NCBI RefSeq assembly: GCF_018139145.2
Contig: NC_059476.1
Coordinates: 6,361,501 to 6,425,500, forward strand
DNA: 64,000 nucleotides
Reading direction: 5' to 3'
DNA from: Gymnogyps californianus
Lineage: Eukaryota > Chordata > Aves > Accipitriformes > Cathartidae
Shown here: in pieces, positions 15,101 to 24,347 of the stretch
How the letters are laid out: each line of letters opens with the position of its first letter
Numbering within the stretch: the stretch's first letter is position 1
The notes under the pieces: generated by a model
Told to the model about the DNA's origin: nothing
Databases searched by the model: none
What the model saw: only the letters and a program-made list of their open reading frames with translations
Made by a program: the position numbers and the translations under genes

Positions 15101-18100
15101 AGAGTCTATTTCTGTTAACAAAGCACCAGATAGTGGTTTTGAAATATTATCTTATAAATTATACAAAAACTATTTGGACTTCAGCATTTAGTTTCCTACT
15201 GAAATAATGTTACTTCTCAAAGCTAGTGAACGTAACTGAAGCACATTAAAATGCTATCACTACATGGATCAAAAACTAATTTTGCTACAACTTATTACCT
15301 AAGCTAAGTGGAAGTCTTACAGCAGTCATCATTATAGCTCCTACCTCCATACCACTTACATTTTCTGTTTTTTACACAATTATAGACATTGGAATTGATT
15401 TGTTCGTTTTAAAGGGTAGCCTGAAGACAACTGAGGCTAAGGGTATGCTAACTCAAACAAGTTGCCAAAAGGCAAGCAAAGGTATTGATTCACAGAGTGC
15501 CGCCTACTCCGTGGTTGCTGTCGTGTACATACCTTTGCTCTGAGATAACTGAGAAATAACCTCTCCTTACTTAGAGTCAGGTAAGTTGCCTCGCTTTTGT
15601 CACCAGAGAGATTATTCATATCAGTGGCACAAGCTCTAAGCTGACAGCAGTGTTTGGGCAACCCCGACAATCCTCAAAATTCAGTGAAAGATTTGGGCAA
15701 GTATACAAACATCCTGGAAGAAATCAGTTTTCGGTCCTTTGTGACATTTTAGCATTATTTTTAAACATGTCACAGCACACAAGTCTCAAAAAAAATGACA
15801 TAAAGTGTCTATTTTGAAACCTAACCCTTCTACCTTTTTGCCAGCCAGTTTCAAAATTCTCTCTAATCAAGCAAAACTAATTGCTAAACCTTACAACCAT
15901 TTTTAAAAGCTACAATGTCATTATCTATATGGCTCTTGGCCAAGATCTTGTATGGATCTGTATCAGCTTTGCCCTACCCAATATTTTCACCCAGGATTTG
16001 AACAGTTGTTTATTTATTATTATAAAAAAGCGCACTTAATTGGACTCTGTAGCACAGAAATACATTATACTATATAAAGATAGATAAACACCACCACCTG
16101 TGTAACTACCGAATATACTGAAATTTCAAAACCACTCACTGAGAAATTGAAGCTCTTTAGTGTGCAGAAAGACGTCATCAGAACATGATGGCTCAGAAGT
16201 CAGAATTATCAAACCCAAAGACAAAATAATTGTGTTTAATATTAAAATACCAGAGTGGCCATATCTGATACAGTATTAGTGTATGTATATGAAGACGGTC
16301 TATTTAAAGAAAATTACACATGGGAAAAAATAGTGTGCAATTTCCAGAAGGCACATTCAAACTTTTCTTTTACTACAAAAAACTCCAGAATCCCCCTATC
16401 TAAAAATCTACTTTTCTTCATAAATTACTGACTGCCTTCTAATATAGCATTTGGGCTAAGGACTATCAAACATTACATCTGCCAGCCAAACATTCCTCTA
16501 AACCTTGACTGAATCTGTCATTCTCCACAGTCAAAGAAATGATGTATCCAAGAAATACATCCTGTTCCACACTTGACCCAAAGTCAAACGCTCTGCAATT
16601 TCAAGTCAAGGAGCTTCAAAGGAAAGTACAGGTACCCTACACTTAAGCTTAAATTTTAGCCATTTTTTTTCGCTAAAATAAACATTTGGTTTTGTCTGCT
16701 GTTGTTCCTTTTCTAAAGGTAAGAATAGAAGTAAAAACTTAAAAGTAATTTTCTAGTCGAATGGTGCACTGGTTACCCCCACAACAGGAAAGATCAGCAA
16801 GGGCATCAACAAAGAGATTCATCTGATATTTTGTAATGTTCATTTGAAATTCTGTCATAGTAAGAGCTTTCTTAGAAACATTTCTGTCTGTGTTCTATAA
16901 CACTACCAAAGGTTCCTATATATTCTATACCTTCTATATATTCTATACTTTCTATAAAGGTATACCATCAACCTCAGCTCAAATTTCAGCATGTATGGTT
17001 TGATTTAGCTGTAAAAGAGATCATGTAAAATATGGGTATTTTACAACAGATTTTATGTGAAAATCAAGTGCAATATAATGTCAAATATTTACAGTGATTT
17101 AGAAAAATAATATACACACCAGAAATACACCTTAAAACATGTACGTCTCACCTTGACAACACTAGCTTTGTGTCTTTCCAAAACCTGTAAAGTCTGAGCA
17201 GTATTGGCATCAACTATCAGCACAAGAGAATGACATCCATATGCAATCAAACCTTGCCAGCCCCTAGAAAAGCATATATCACCATCAAACAAGCAAAAAA
17301 AGAACAAAAAGCATTTCACATCAAGAATGAGGCTTTTTTTGGGTAAGCTGAATGCACGCTACTAGATGCAAACATCAAGCAGTAAAAATTATTGAATAAC
17401 ATAAAACTCAAAAGCATTATAAAATGCCATTGCTGCACTGCCTGCTGAACCATTTGCTGATGAAACCCGAAGCCACTGCAAAGCATCTCTTTGTGTCCAT
17501 CTATAAAAACCCTCTTCTGTAAATTTAAGACATCACATAGGAATTCATGAAGAGCATTCCCAAATTTTATACATAAGCATGCAGGTAAGCAATATATTTG
17601 CAATTATATAATTAATTGCATCTTTTTTTGTTTGTTTTGAGACAAAAAAGGACCATGTGAACAATGACTACAGTAATAGTGAAAATCTGCTGAGGCCTGC
17701 CTGACTTCAGGAGAAGTTAATGCGGCCACTGACGACAATTATAAAGCTATGGTGAACACTGAACACTATCCCACACTGTGGGAACAGTCAACGTAGAAAA
17801 ACAAAGTTTCAAACTAAAAACTTCAGAGCACTTCAGTGTTCACTGCTTTGCAATCTGACAAACCTAAAGGCCACAGTTTTAAAAAATGACTTGGTTCAGC
17901 TCATTCGTTTTCTCTCCCTAAGATTCAGCAGTATTAGGGTAATGCTTTATAGAACAACTGGGTGAACTCTGTTCAGAGCAATGAATACAAAAACCAACAC
18001 ATGTACTGTCTTTGTACATCAAGTCTCAAAAATAACAGAAATAGAAACCTGAAGAAGCTCCTCTGATCTCTACAGTTAGTTGCACCAACAAGACCTCTGC

Positions 18101-18816
18101 CCAGAGAAGCAAATGCCATTGCCAGAAAGGACTGGCCCATGCTCATCTATGGCCATGGCTTTGTTCTTGCTTGAGAGCTGGACAGCAGCAACTCCACCAG
18201 GCTCCCTGCCTGCGCCCTGCCAGCCTCTCCAGCGAGGAAAGGGGAGCGGACGAGGATTTCAGCAGCTTGCACAGTGCCTAGCAGAAGAAGGCTTGCCTCG
18301 GACACAACAGCACAGCATGCCCATTTTCAGTAACAAAAAAGGACCCAAGTATTTGCGGTGACCGCCTTGGCCAAGATGGCAGGACACGATTCCCTCGCCG
18401 GAGGGCACAGCCGGCTCTCCACAGTGACCGCTACCACCGCTTTACTGCACGCCCGGCAGCTCCCGGCGCTGGTTGAGCCTCGGTACCGGGACGTGTGACT
18501 GAAGGTCCCGGTTAAAAGCGCGGGCCTCCCTGGCTGGCGGGCAGCGGGAGGAGGCAGAAGCGGGACAGGCAGCGGAGAACGAAGCCCAACCCGCGGCTGA
18601 GGCGAAGGAGCCGCGGGGCGGCCCGGGGGACGCCGCGGGGAGAGGCCCGGGACACCTCAGCCGCCCCTCTCCCCGCTCCGAGCCCGGCAGACCGCCCCGC
18701 CCCCCACCCGCCCGCGGCCCGGCGCCTCACCAGTCCGCCGCCCCCCTGTTCGGCGCGCTGAGGGCGCCCGTCAGGGTCCGCGCCGGCAGCTTGATGTTCA
18801 CCGTGAAGCGCTGCAT
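8..18816 (-). CDS. WDR11: WDR11, N-terminal part (coding exons 1-10 of a longer gene)
   Basis: This is a WD-repeat scaffold protein. In mammals WDR11 forms a complex with FAM91A1 and C17orf75 that tethers AP-1-derived vesicles at the trans-Golgi network. It is also tied to Hedgehog/GLI3 signalling and to hypogonadotropic hypogonadism. Ten exons were placed by matching translated segments to remembered vertebrate WDR11 and then finding the splice sites. The segments are 18731-18816, 17152-17263, 12563-12716, 8792-8965, 7467-7653, 5372-5537, 4534-4648, 3356-3551, 1349-1452 and 8-184. They sum to 1,471 nt, open throughout, giving 490 complete residues. Typical blade endings are visible: IVWD at residues 96-99, IVLW at 141-144 and MIWE at 381-384. 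Introns 1-9 measure 1467, 4435, 3597, 1138, 1929, 723, 982, 1903 and 1164 nt, all GT-AG. The protein continues beyond the window; the mammalian form is about 1,224 residues. Identification is very secure. Confidence 0.97.
417..442 (+). repeat. Poly-G tract (13 G, AA, 11 G) in WDR11 intron 9
   Basis: Two uninterrupted G runs are separated by AA. The tract can form an intramolecular G-quadruplex on the plus strand, which is the template strand for WDR11. Length is uncertain because such runs are prone to sequencing error. Confidence 0.9.
1349..1452 (-). CDS. WDR11: WDR11 coding exon 9
   Basis: Acceptor CTTTTACAG|CAGTTCAAG and donor GATTG|GTAAGA. The exon encodes residues 397-431 plus one base: a short Ser-rich start, then LYSPVSFCGIPVGAFQNKL and PDLSLDNMIG. 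It is a small exon in a frame with no upstream Met, recognised by homology and by a phase match on both sides. The following intron is phase 1. Confidence 0.95.
3356..3551 (-). CDS. WDR11: WDR11 coding exon 8
   Basis: Acceptor GTTACAG|ATCCAGAC and donor AACAG|GTAATG. The exon encodes residues 332-396 plus two bases. It includes DPDPVQELIYDLRSQCDAIR, TKTVRPFSMVCCPVNENSAA and SDGRVMIWELKS, another WD blade ending (Trp383). The following intron is phase 2. Confidence 0.97.
4534..4648 (-). CDS. WDR11: WDR11 coding exon 7
   Basis: Acceptor TACCTAG|GTAATTCC and donor CCAG|GTAAGT. The exon encodes residues 294-331 plus one base, beginning VIPCFQRDGLFCLHENGCI and ending near NEEP. Only 38 residues long and without an internal Met near its start, it is easily missed by ORF calling. 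The C-terminal part (SNCSITGTPNEEP) differs from the mammalian form, as expected for a surface loop. The following intron is phase 1. Confidence 0.95.
5372..5537 (-). CDS. WDR11: WDR11 coding exon 6
   Basis: Acceptor TTTTACAG|TGCTGAATC and donor CTGCAG|GTAATG. The exon encodes residues 238-293. TLNDCLQLSYLPSKRNYML, LLYPREILILDLEVNQTVGV and IAIERTGVPFLQ are close to invariant in vertebrate WDR11. The following intron is phase 0. Confidence 0.97.
7467..7653 (-). CDS. WDR11: WDR11 coding exon 5
   Basis: Acceptor GGTACAG|TGCTCACC and donor CCAAG|GTAGGT. The exon encodes residues 176-237 plus two bases. It reads LLTSEGIVFISDFSPSKAPA, then a Ser/Lys-rich linker with KKVYISSPHSSPSHNK, and ends in KVKILISNEKP. 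The linker is a loop between propeller strands that varies among vertebrates. The following intron is phase 2. Confidence 0.97.
8792..8965 (-). CDS. WDR11: WDR11 coding exon 4
   Basis: Acceptor TTGACAG|ACATGCAG and donor GCTT|GTAAGT. The exon encodes residues 118-175 plus one base. QWLWNQDASRDLLLAVHPPN, YIVLWNADTGTKLWKKSYAE and FSFDPFDPSHL are nearly identical to mammalian WDR11. Met119 stands where mammals have Val. The following intron is phase 1. Confidence 0.97.
9311..9378. repeat. Two tandem palindromes in WDR11 intron 3
   Basis: 9311-9333 is CATCCCAA, then TTAATAT, then TTGGGATG (8-bp arms pairing perfectly). 9351-9378 has the same design with 11-bp arms, ACCATCCCAAA and TTTGAGATGGT, with one mismatch. 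The two are about 40 bp apart and look like a duplicated unit. Confidence 0.85.
10735..11075 (+). pseudogene. Possible retrocopy fragment inside WDR11 intron 3
   Basis: A GC-richer island in AT-rich intron 3 carries a plus-strand frame of Ser/Thr/Gln/Pro-rich text (GRKQSTGSISSGTGSTPATV, then AQPQSSPDSSALASSW) ending at about 11,076. The same frame is interrupted by several stops before 10,789. This pattern suits a decayed processed copy of a low-complexity regulatory protein, but I cannot name the parent and see no poly-A tail. It could also be an ordinary GC-rich patch. Confidence 0.2.
12563..12716 (-). CDS. WDR11: WDR11 coding exon 3
   Basis: Acceptor CTTCAG|GTTAAATGG and donor CAAG|GTAACG. 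The exon encodes residues 67-117 plus one base. It contains the highly conserved segment WAKENYHHNIGSPY, then LASADVTGKIIVWDVATG, a canonical WD blade ending with Trp98-Asp99. It ends in EHAKPIQ. The following intron is phase 1. Confidence 0.97.
16916..16957. repeat. 18-bp tandem repeat in WDR11 intron 2
   Basis: The unit CTATATATTCTATACCTT is followed directly by CTATATATTCTATACTTT and then a partial third unit. It is a local replication-slippage product in AT-rich DNA. Confidence 0.85.
17152..17263 (-). CDS. WDR11: WDR11 coding exon 2
   Basis: Acceptor TTTCTAG|GGGCTGG and donor AAG|GTGAGA. The exon encodes residues 29-66, from the conserved GWQGLIAYGCHS stretch to HKASVVK, forming the first propeller blade. 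The first base completes the Trp codon begun in exon 1. The intron after this exon is phase 0. Confidence 0.96.
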
Positions 18817-19230
18817 GGCGAGGCTGGGGAGCGCCGGGCCCGGCGGGGCGGCCCGAGCCCGGGCAGCCGGTGGCCCAGCGTACCGCGGCCCTGCCCAGCG
18901 CCGCCGCGCAGGAAGCGCCGCCTCGACGCTGCCGCCGGTCCGTGCCGCCGGGGTCCGCCGGAGCCCCGCGGCTCGGGAACGGCAGTTCCGGGGTCGGCCA
19001 CGCCCGCCGCTGCTCGGAGGGCCTGCGCTAGGCCGCGGAGGCCGCCCTGCCCCGGGGCCGGTTCCCTCAGCGCGGCGGCTGCTCGCTTCCCGCCATCTCA
19101 GGCACCGGCCCGGGGTGTCTGGTTTCCAGGCCGCCCCGCGGTGCCTCCGGGCAACCCCAGAACAGCCACCCGGGCCTGGGGACACGCGTTCTGCCTCGCT
19201 GGCTTTAAATCGCACACCCTGGAAGGAAAA
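18390..19230 (-). promoter_or_regulatory. CpG island promoter of WDR11
   Basis: A GC- and CpG-dense block of about 0.8 kb surrounds exon 1 in otherwise AT-rich DNA, typical of a housekeeping promoter. GC boxes are visible, for example GGGGCGG at 18845-18851. On the minus strand 19099-19087 reads GAGATGGCGGGAA, a YY1-like ATGGCGG overlapping an E2F-like GGCGGGAA, about 270 bp upstream of the ATG. There is no TATA box at an obvious position. The transcription start cannot be fixed from sequence; it probably lies between the ATG and that motif. Confidence 0.85.
18731..18816 (-). CDS. WDR11: WDR11 coding exon 1 (start codon)
   Basis: The ATG lies at 18816-18814 with G at position -3 (GCCATGC). 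It was chosen because the following residues, MQRFTVNIKLPARTLTGAL, align with the start of mammalian WDR11, including the conserved ARTLTGAL. The exon encodes residues 1-28 plus two bases of Trp29. The donor is TG|GTGAGG, phase 2. The same frame stays open upstream as far as 19233, so the sequence alone does not exclude an N-terminal extension. The first two to five residues differ from mammals. Confidence 0.95.
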
Positions 19231-19239
19231 CACGGCGTG

Positions 19240-20660
19240 GGGATGCCAGAGGCCCCGTCTGCCGTGGCTGAACAGCTCCAGGGCAAGTTGTGCCTGTTGG
19301 CAGTCTGCGACTGGGGCACCTGAAACACCTCACAACGCCAAGGGCTCCCTGTCAGATCTCCAGGTGCATGGATGCTGCAGGACCCGCTACTACAGCCAGA
19401 GAACTTCTTTCACCATCGTCATTTCTGTTCCAAAGTTGCCTCTTAAATGGCAAAACGCAACAGTGACAGCTCTCTTGTGGTAACCACGGTGTTGCTGCTG
19501 CTGCATCCCTCAATAGCAGCATAAGGCACGTACTTTGCACCATAAGGCACCAAGGCTTGCCTAATGCAACCCATCCTCCAGCCGGCCCCCACGCTGTCAC
19601 TCGTGCTTGGCAAAGCCACCCAGGCTGACACATCCGTGTGCAAGAACACTGTGCCTTTGCACTGGAGCACACCAGGCTGCAGAGCATTGAAACATCCAGA
19701 ACTTTTTTCCATGCCACTGCATTAATAAAATGGCCAGGACCACGTAGCTCCAGGCACGTTACTTGTCATACGTGCACTGTTTGGGGGTTTGTTTCTCTTC
19801 AAAATAGAGATGGCTAGTAATTGTTTATTTGTTATTTTTTGTAGTGAAAAAGATGCCACTAGATGGCCAAAGTTGGCAAGATCGTAACACCAGCTACACG
19901 TTTTTGCAGTGCCGCAGTGTCACTTTGTCACAGAAGATGCAATAATGCTGTTCCTCTTTTTTTTTTTTTCCCCCTAATCACAATTGAATTTATGCAAGTG
20001 GGGACTCAAGAAACAACCTGCAGCTGATATCTTTTCCAACTCTCTTCTAAAGAAATCTGCCCTTGAAACACAGTACATTGCTCGATACCATTTTCAGGTC
20101 ACTTTAATATTGGAACTTATTTCTAAAAACCTTCTGCTCCCAAAATCTCTCTCTTTACTCTTAAGGCTGAAAAATCACTGTTTGGAGAAGCAGAGGGCTT
20201 TTTTGTTCCTTTTTCTTTGCTACCATTTGCGGACAACGTGATCTACACCTCCAGAGATCAATTTTGTGGGAGCCTGAGCAGCCATTAGCTTCATTAATTT
20301 GAGTTATTTTTTGCTAATTCTGTGTTTTTACTCTGTGTCCTTGGACAACCTGCTGCTGCTCGTGTTTTTGGAGGATTTTGGTTGTTTGCTTGGTTTGTTG
20401 GATTGGAGTTTCGTGAGAAGGGTGCTTTGGAACTTTTTTTGCGCAACAGAAACAGAGGCTTTTGACAGTTTTCCATCCATTTTCTTGGCATCAGAAAACC
20501 AAGGGATAAATGAAATGCTTAAAAGAAATAGATACTTTAAGGTAGTTGAAGATAAGGACAAAGGTAGCAGAAAAAGGGAAACAAAAGAGGGAATGAGGGC
20601 TGTGTCACCAAATTGGTTGAAAAATTAAGAATCTAAGAGTGGTTTTCAGGGTCAGATAGC
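19240..20660. other. Spacer upstream of WDR11
   Basis: The GC content falls from the CpG island into ordinary sequence by about 19,800. Several overlapping open frames exist on both strands between 19,350 and 20,630 without recognisable similarity. No repeat or RNA gene was identified. Confidence 0.6.
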
Positions 20661-20670
20661 AGGGTGAAAA

Positions 20671-20867
20671 TCAGGGTTCATCAGCCAGACGAATATGTAC
20701 TGAAGATTCATCAGAGATATAGGGAGGAGATGAGGAAGAGGTTTGTGAACAACGATAAGGATCATTGGAAGAGCTGAAAGGAATAGGAATAGGAATGTTG
20801 TGAGATGTCAGAGAGAAAGAAGAGGTGTGTATTGGATGACCTACGTGTGATTCCTGGGATCCATCCG
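20671..20867 (-). other. Unidentified exon-like open frame, Ser/Pro-rich
   Basis: The minus-strand frame is open from an in-frame TGA near 20,868 to a TGA at 20673-20671. It has no Met start. The reading is rich in Ser, His and Pro, with SSNDPYRCSQTSSSSPPYIS and DESSVHIRLADEP at the end. A good acceptor, CCTATTCCTTTCAG, precedes 20773, so 20671-20773 could be a terminal coding exon. I recognise no family. The composition partly reflects a TTCCTA repeat, and chance open frames of this length are common. Treat as a candidate only. Confidence 0.2.
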
Positions 20868-21333
20868 TAGCTACTCACCAACACAGAGACTGATGCACAG
20901 CAAATGGATGTGAACTAAAACCAGAGATGCTGACTTTTTTTTGCGGTGGTTAACAGTATGCCCTCTTTTACATCTTATTGTTGATTTAAATCATTGCCAA
21001 GCAAGAATGCAAAATACATCAAGGGACTTAGTCCTCTCATTCATCTGTAAATACAGTGATACACTTTTGACTGCTATACAAACCATAGATATCAAATTTA
21101 AAGCTGTTTAACAGCATACTCAGTAATACTGTTAAACCCACTAAAACCTCTGGGACTAGCAAATATCCAAGATACAATACCCAGTGGGAGAGACTTCATT
21201 CCGGACAACTTGAGCTCCAATTGTCCTCACAAAGTACATATGGAGAATGAAGTTGTGGATGATCACAAAAACCATTTTAATAAATTAATGATTAAATAAA
21301 TAATGAGAACTATGATTTTACATAGCTTTTGGC

Positions 21334-21615
21334 TTATGATTCTAAAAAATTTTTCTGTGAGTTTGAACAAGAAAAAGTGGGACCACGGTAGCGACGTGTG
21401 CACAGTCTCCCTCTTTTAGGTTTCTCTTTTGTATAATAATTACTGCAGGAATAATCCTGTGAGAGCTTCTGGGACTTATTTAATTTCCATGGCCTTAAGT
21501 TAGAGCTCCAGGAGCTCCTGGAATCCACCAGAGAACCACCACGGTCTGAGACTGTGTGCTGTTGCATTCCATTATACAAAACCCAGTTGGAAAGCAGGAT
21601 ATATAACCGATTCAT
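21334..21615 (-). other. Unidentified open frame, Lys/Ser/Arg-rich
   Basis: A 93-codon minus-strand frame runs to a stop at 21,334. Its second half reads NLRPWKLNKSQKLSQDYSCS and NYYTKEKPKRGRLCTRRYRG, a basic, protein-like composition. No clear donor follows, and the acceptor is undefined (CAACAG, ACACAG and CTCAG are all possible). It lies on the same strand as the frames at 20,671 and 26,098. No homolog recognised. Confidence 0.15.
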
Positions 21616-22115
21616 AGATGCTATGGGGCAGGGTTATATTTGCCTTACAAATCACATTGCTGTTGCCTTAGTGTTATCATTTCTACTCCGTGCATTTAAG
21701 GCTTCTTAAGTTCTCTGCTAGTTAATTGTCCCGTGTTGAACAGGGGCTGACAGTGAAAACTATGCACAGACCTGATGCCACTCTGTCTCTCAGGACTCAT
21801 GCACAGAGCACGAGACTTGCACAGTTGTCCTTTGCCTTGTACAGCCTCAGAGCTGTGTGTATACCTTACACACCCCCAGCTCCGTGCCATGTCCTCTGCC
21901 CCCACAACTGGAACCTCCTCAAATGGCAGACAGCTCGTCTGAAACAAGCAGCCCCTCTGCACCTGCAGCGGGAGATCAGCGAGTGTAAAGGCAGATATGG
22001 TACAGCCGTGTCACATCACAGACTCTGTGTTCAAGAAAGCCATACAGGAGGGTAGTTCCCTTGAGAAGACATGTTCCCCATCACTTGACCTGACATGACA
22101 CTGTCTTTTCTCAAG

Positions 22116-22251
22116 AAGACAACCGAGAGGTCTGCATTCAGAATCAGCAGAGAATTAGGTCCTCTTTCAGCGAAGCACTCCTCTCCAACAAAGAAGCGTG
22201 AGCAATCACATCTTTATTCAGCAAAGCATGCTGTGCAACGAAACACTTCAG
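22116..22251 (+). other. Exon-like plus-strand frame, unidentified
   Basis: This segment lies between a pyrimidine-rich acceptor (CTGTCTTTTCTCAAG) and a CAG|GTATTT donor. It is open in one frame and rich in Lys, Arg, Ser and Thr, for example LSAKHSSPTKKREQSHLYSA. It lies on the opposite strand to the neighbouring candidates, which weakens the case for any one of them. No homolog recognised. Confidence 0.12.
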
Positions 22252-23698
22252 GTATTTCTAAAGCTGCACTAAAGAAAGGGGATGGAAACATCTCAAGGCA
22301 TCCCTGAATGCAGGTGGAATTCAATGTGCCTTCCCTTGTTTTGAGTGTTAGTGTGGGTACCTTTGTTATTTAAAATCAAGCAAGTGGGGCTTTTTTGCAA
22401 AGGGAATGTATCTGAAGTCAAGATTCATTTAATCACAGCCTAACTTTATAATCCTAATAGGGATCTTTGTATTTCATGTTGTATTTTCAGAAGAAGATTA
22501 AATAAAAGGTATTGATGAAAGAGATTCTATTTCTGGGACTTCAAAGTTCTGCTAAAATTAACATAAAAATAAAATCAATATATGAATTTCAGAGTGTGAA
22601 ATATTTGGCACCTAGAACCCTATCAACTTTATGCAAAACCAGATGTTTTTGACCAAAGGCTCAAATACTTGTCTCCCTTCCCAAATGCTTTCAGCTCAAA
22701 AGCTCAAAAATTATCCAGAAACTCTCCTCCAAGTGAGCTTGTGTGGTCTAATCCAGTTCCACTGGACTTGCTGGACACGTAAATGTAAACTTTCAAAGGT
22801 AGTGGAGCAAACTACGAAGAGAGCTCCAGTGACTGCCTGCAGTCTCGCTTTGTTCTGACTAAGTGTCATTAAAGGAAAAACTTCTCAAGTGGTCTGCTGT
22901 TTTTCTCTGAAACTGTTTTCCTTAGCCTTAAGCATTTCTCTTTTTCTAAGGGTCCAAAAAGATGATGAAATGTAGAACAAATGATTATTTTAGTCACAAA
23001 TTAAACTTAATTTCTATGGTGCCAGTTTTGTTCCATTTCTTTCTGATTTCATCCTAGCCTCAAGTATCCATGACTGCTCTAACACAATCACTGAGAGGCT
23101 CTGGCCCTTATGTTTCCTTTTGTGTTCTTTCATTGAGTACTTCTGCTGATGAGCATTCCCCCACCTCCCTGAAATACATTGCTATAACTGAGTTCACAGC
23201 TGGGGTAGATTTGCAGTCTGCCACTGTTAAAGAGAATTTCCATTAAATTTAACTGTATGGGTTTCAGGTGCGAGTTCAGGAAATCTCATTTAGGGACAGC
23301 TATTAAGAGAACAGTCCTCTGACCAGTGATGCTCCTCTTGTGTGTGGTAAGAGTGATGCTGATAGCCTGTCAAGGTTTCTTCTCGCCCTTTTGGGGGTAG
23401 AAATTTCATGCCACTGGTGTCTGTTCTTAGTGTGCAGCTCAGTATGTGTCTGAGGAGACCTGGAATGGGAGCGGGCATCTGGTCAACATGAGAAGAGCAC
23501 ATTGAGCAGAGGACAGGATGAGCTTCCTACTGCTGTATTGCTGGTGGTTCTATGTGGCTCATGCTGCCTGTGGTTGCTGGAGATCCTGTGTGTAAGAGCA
23601 ACAAATTGTGTCCTCTGTCTCTTTTAAATGTGGATGTGTGTATTTTCCTTTTCTGTCTGGCTTTGGTAGACTTTTGGGAAGGGAAACTCAAAAACTGT

Positions 23699-24295
23699 TG
23701 TCCTGGTTTTGTCTGGGACAGAGTTAACTTTCTTCTTAGTAGCTGGTACAGTGCTGTGTTTTGGATTTAGTGTGAGAATGATGTTGATAACACTCTGATG
23801 TTTTAGTTGTTGCTAAGTAGCGCTTATCTTAAGCCAAGGACTTTTCAGTTCCCCATGCTCTGCCAGCAAGCAGGTGTGCAAGGAGCTGGGAGGGAGCAGA
23901 GCCGGGGCAGCTGACCTGAACTAGCCAAAGGGGTATTCCATACCATGGAACGTCATGCCCAGTATATAAACTGGGGGGAGTTGGCTGGGAGGGGCGGATC
24001 GGGAACTAACTGGGCGTTGGTCAGCAGGTGGTGAGCAATTGCATTGTGCATCGCTGGTGGTTTTTTCTTCCCCCTCCCCTTTCTTTTTTTGTTGCATTCC
24101 TTTTCATTACTATTATTATTATATTTCATTATTACTATTGTTAGTGTTATATTTTACTTCAGTTATTAAACTGTTCTTATTTCAACCCATGAGTTTTACT
24201 CTTTTTCTTTCCTTTCCTCCTCCTCACCCCACTGGGAGGGGGAGCGGGAAACGGCTGCGTGGTGCTGAGTTGCTGACTGGGGTTAAACCACGACA
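23699..24295 (+). mobile_element. Solo LTR of an avian endogenous retrovirus
   Basis: The element is about 597 bp, begins TGTCCTGG and ends ACCACGACA. It has a TATA box (TATATAAA, 23963-23970) and a polyadenylation-like ATTAAA (24165-24170), the layout of an LTR. I recognise the family as one repeated very often in neoavian genomes; the LTR family name is not assigned. Flanks are ACTGT before and ACTAT after, an imperfect 5-bp target duplication, which would fit an ERVL-type integrase. No internal gag, pol or env lies next to it, so it is a solo LTR. Confidence 0.85.
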
Positions 24296-24303
24296 ACTAT
24301 TTA

Positions 24304-24347
24304 GGAGTTGGAACCGTACAGTGTAAGAGTTGAAACCATACAGTGTA
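24304..24347. repeat. 22-bp tandem duplication next to the LTR
   Basis: Two adjacent 22-mers (GGAGTTGGAACCGTACAGTGTA and its neighbour at 24326-24347) differ at a few positions, all G versus A. They begin nine bases after the LTR 3' end, so the duplication may pre-date or accompany insertion. Confidence 0.75.

Noticed and set aside
18791..19483. 230-codon plus-strand open frame over the WDR11 promoter
   Set aside because: It lies antisense to exon 1 within the CpG island, where high GC content suppresses stops. The reading is Arg/Ala/Gly/Pro-rich with no family resemblance; it is a shadow frame.
19352..19717. Overlapping minus-strand frames of 121 and 89 codons
   Set aside because: Two overlapping frames in GC-moderate sequence near the island edge. 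Neither shows a family signature, and each argues against the other.
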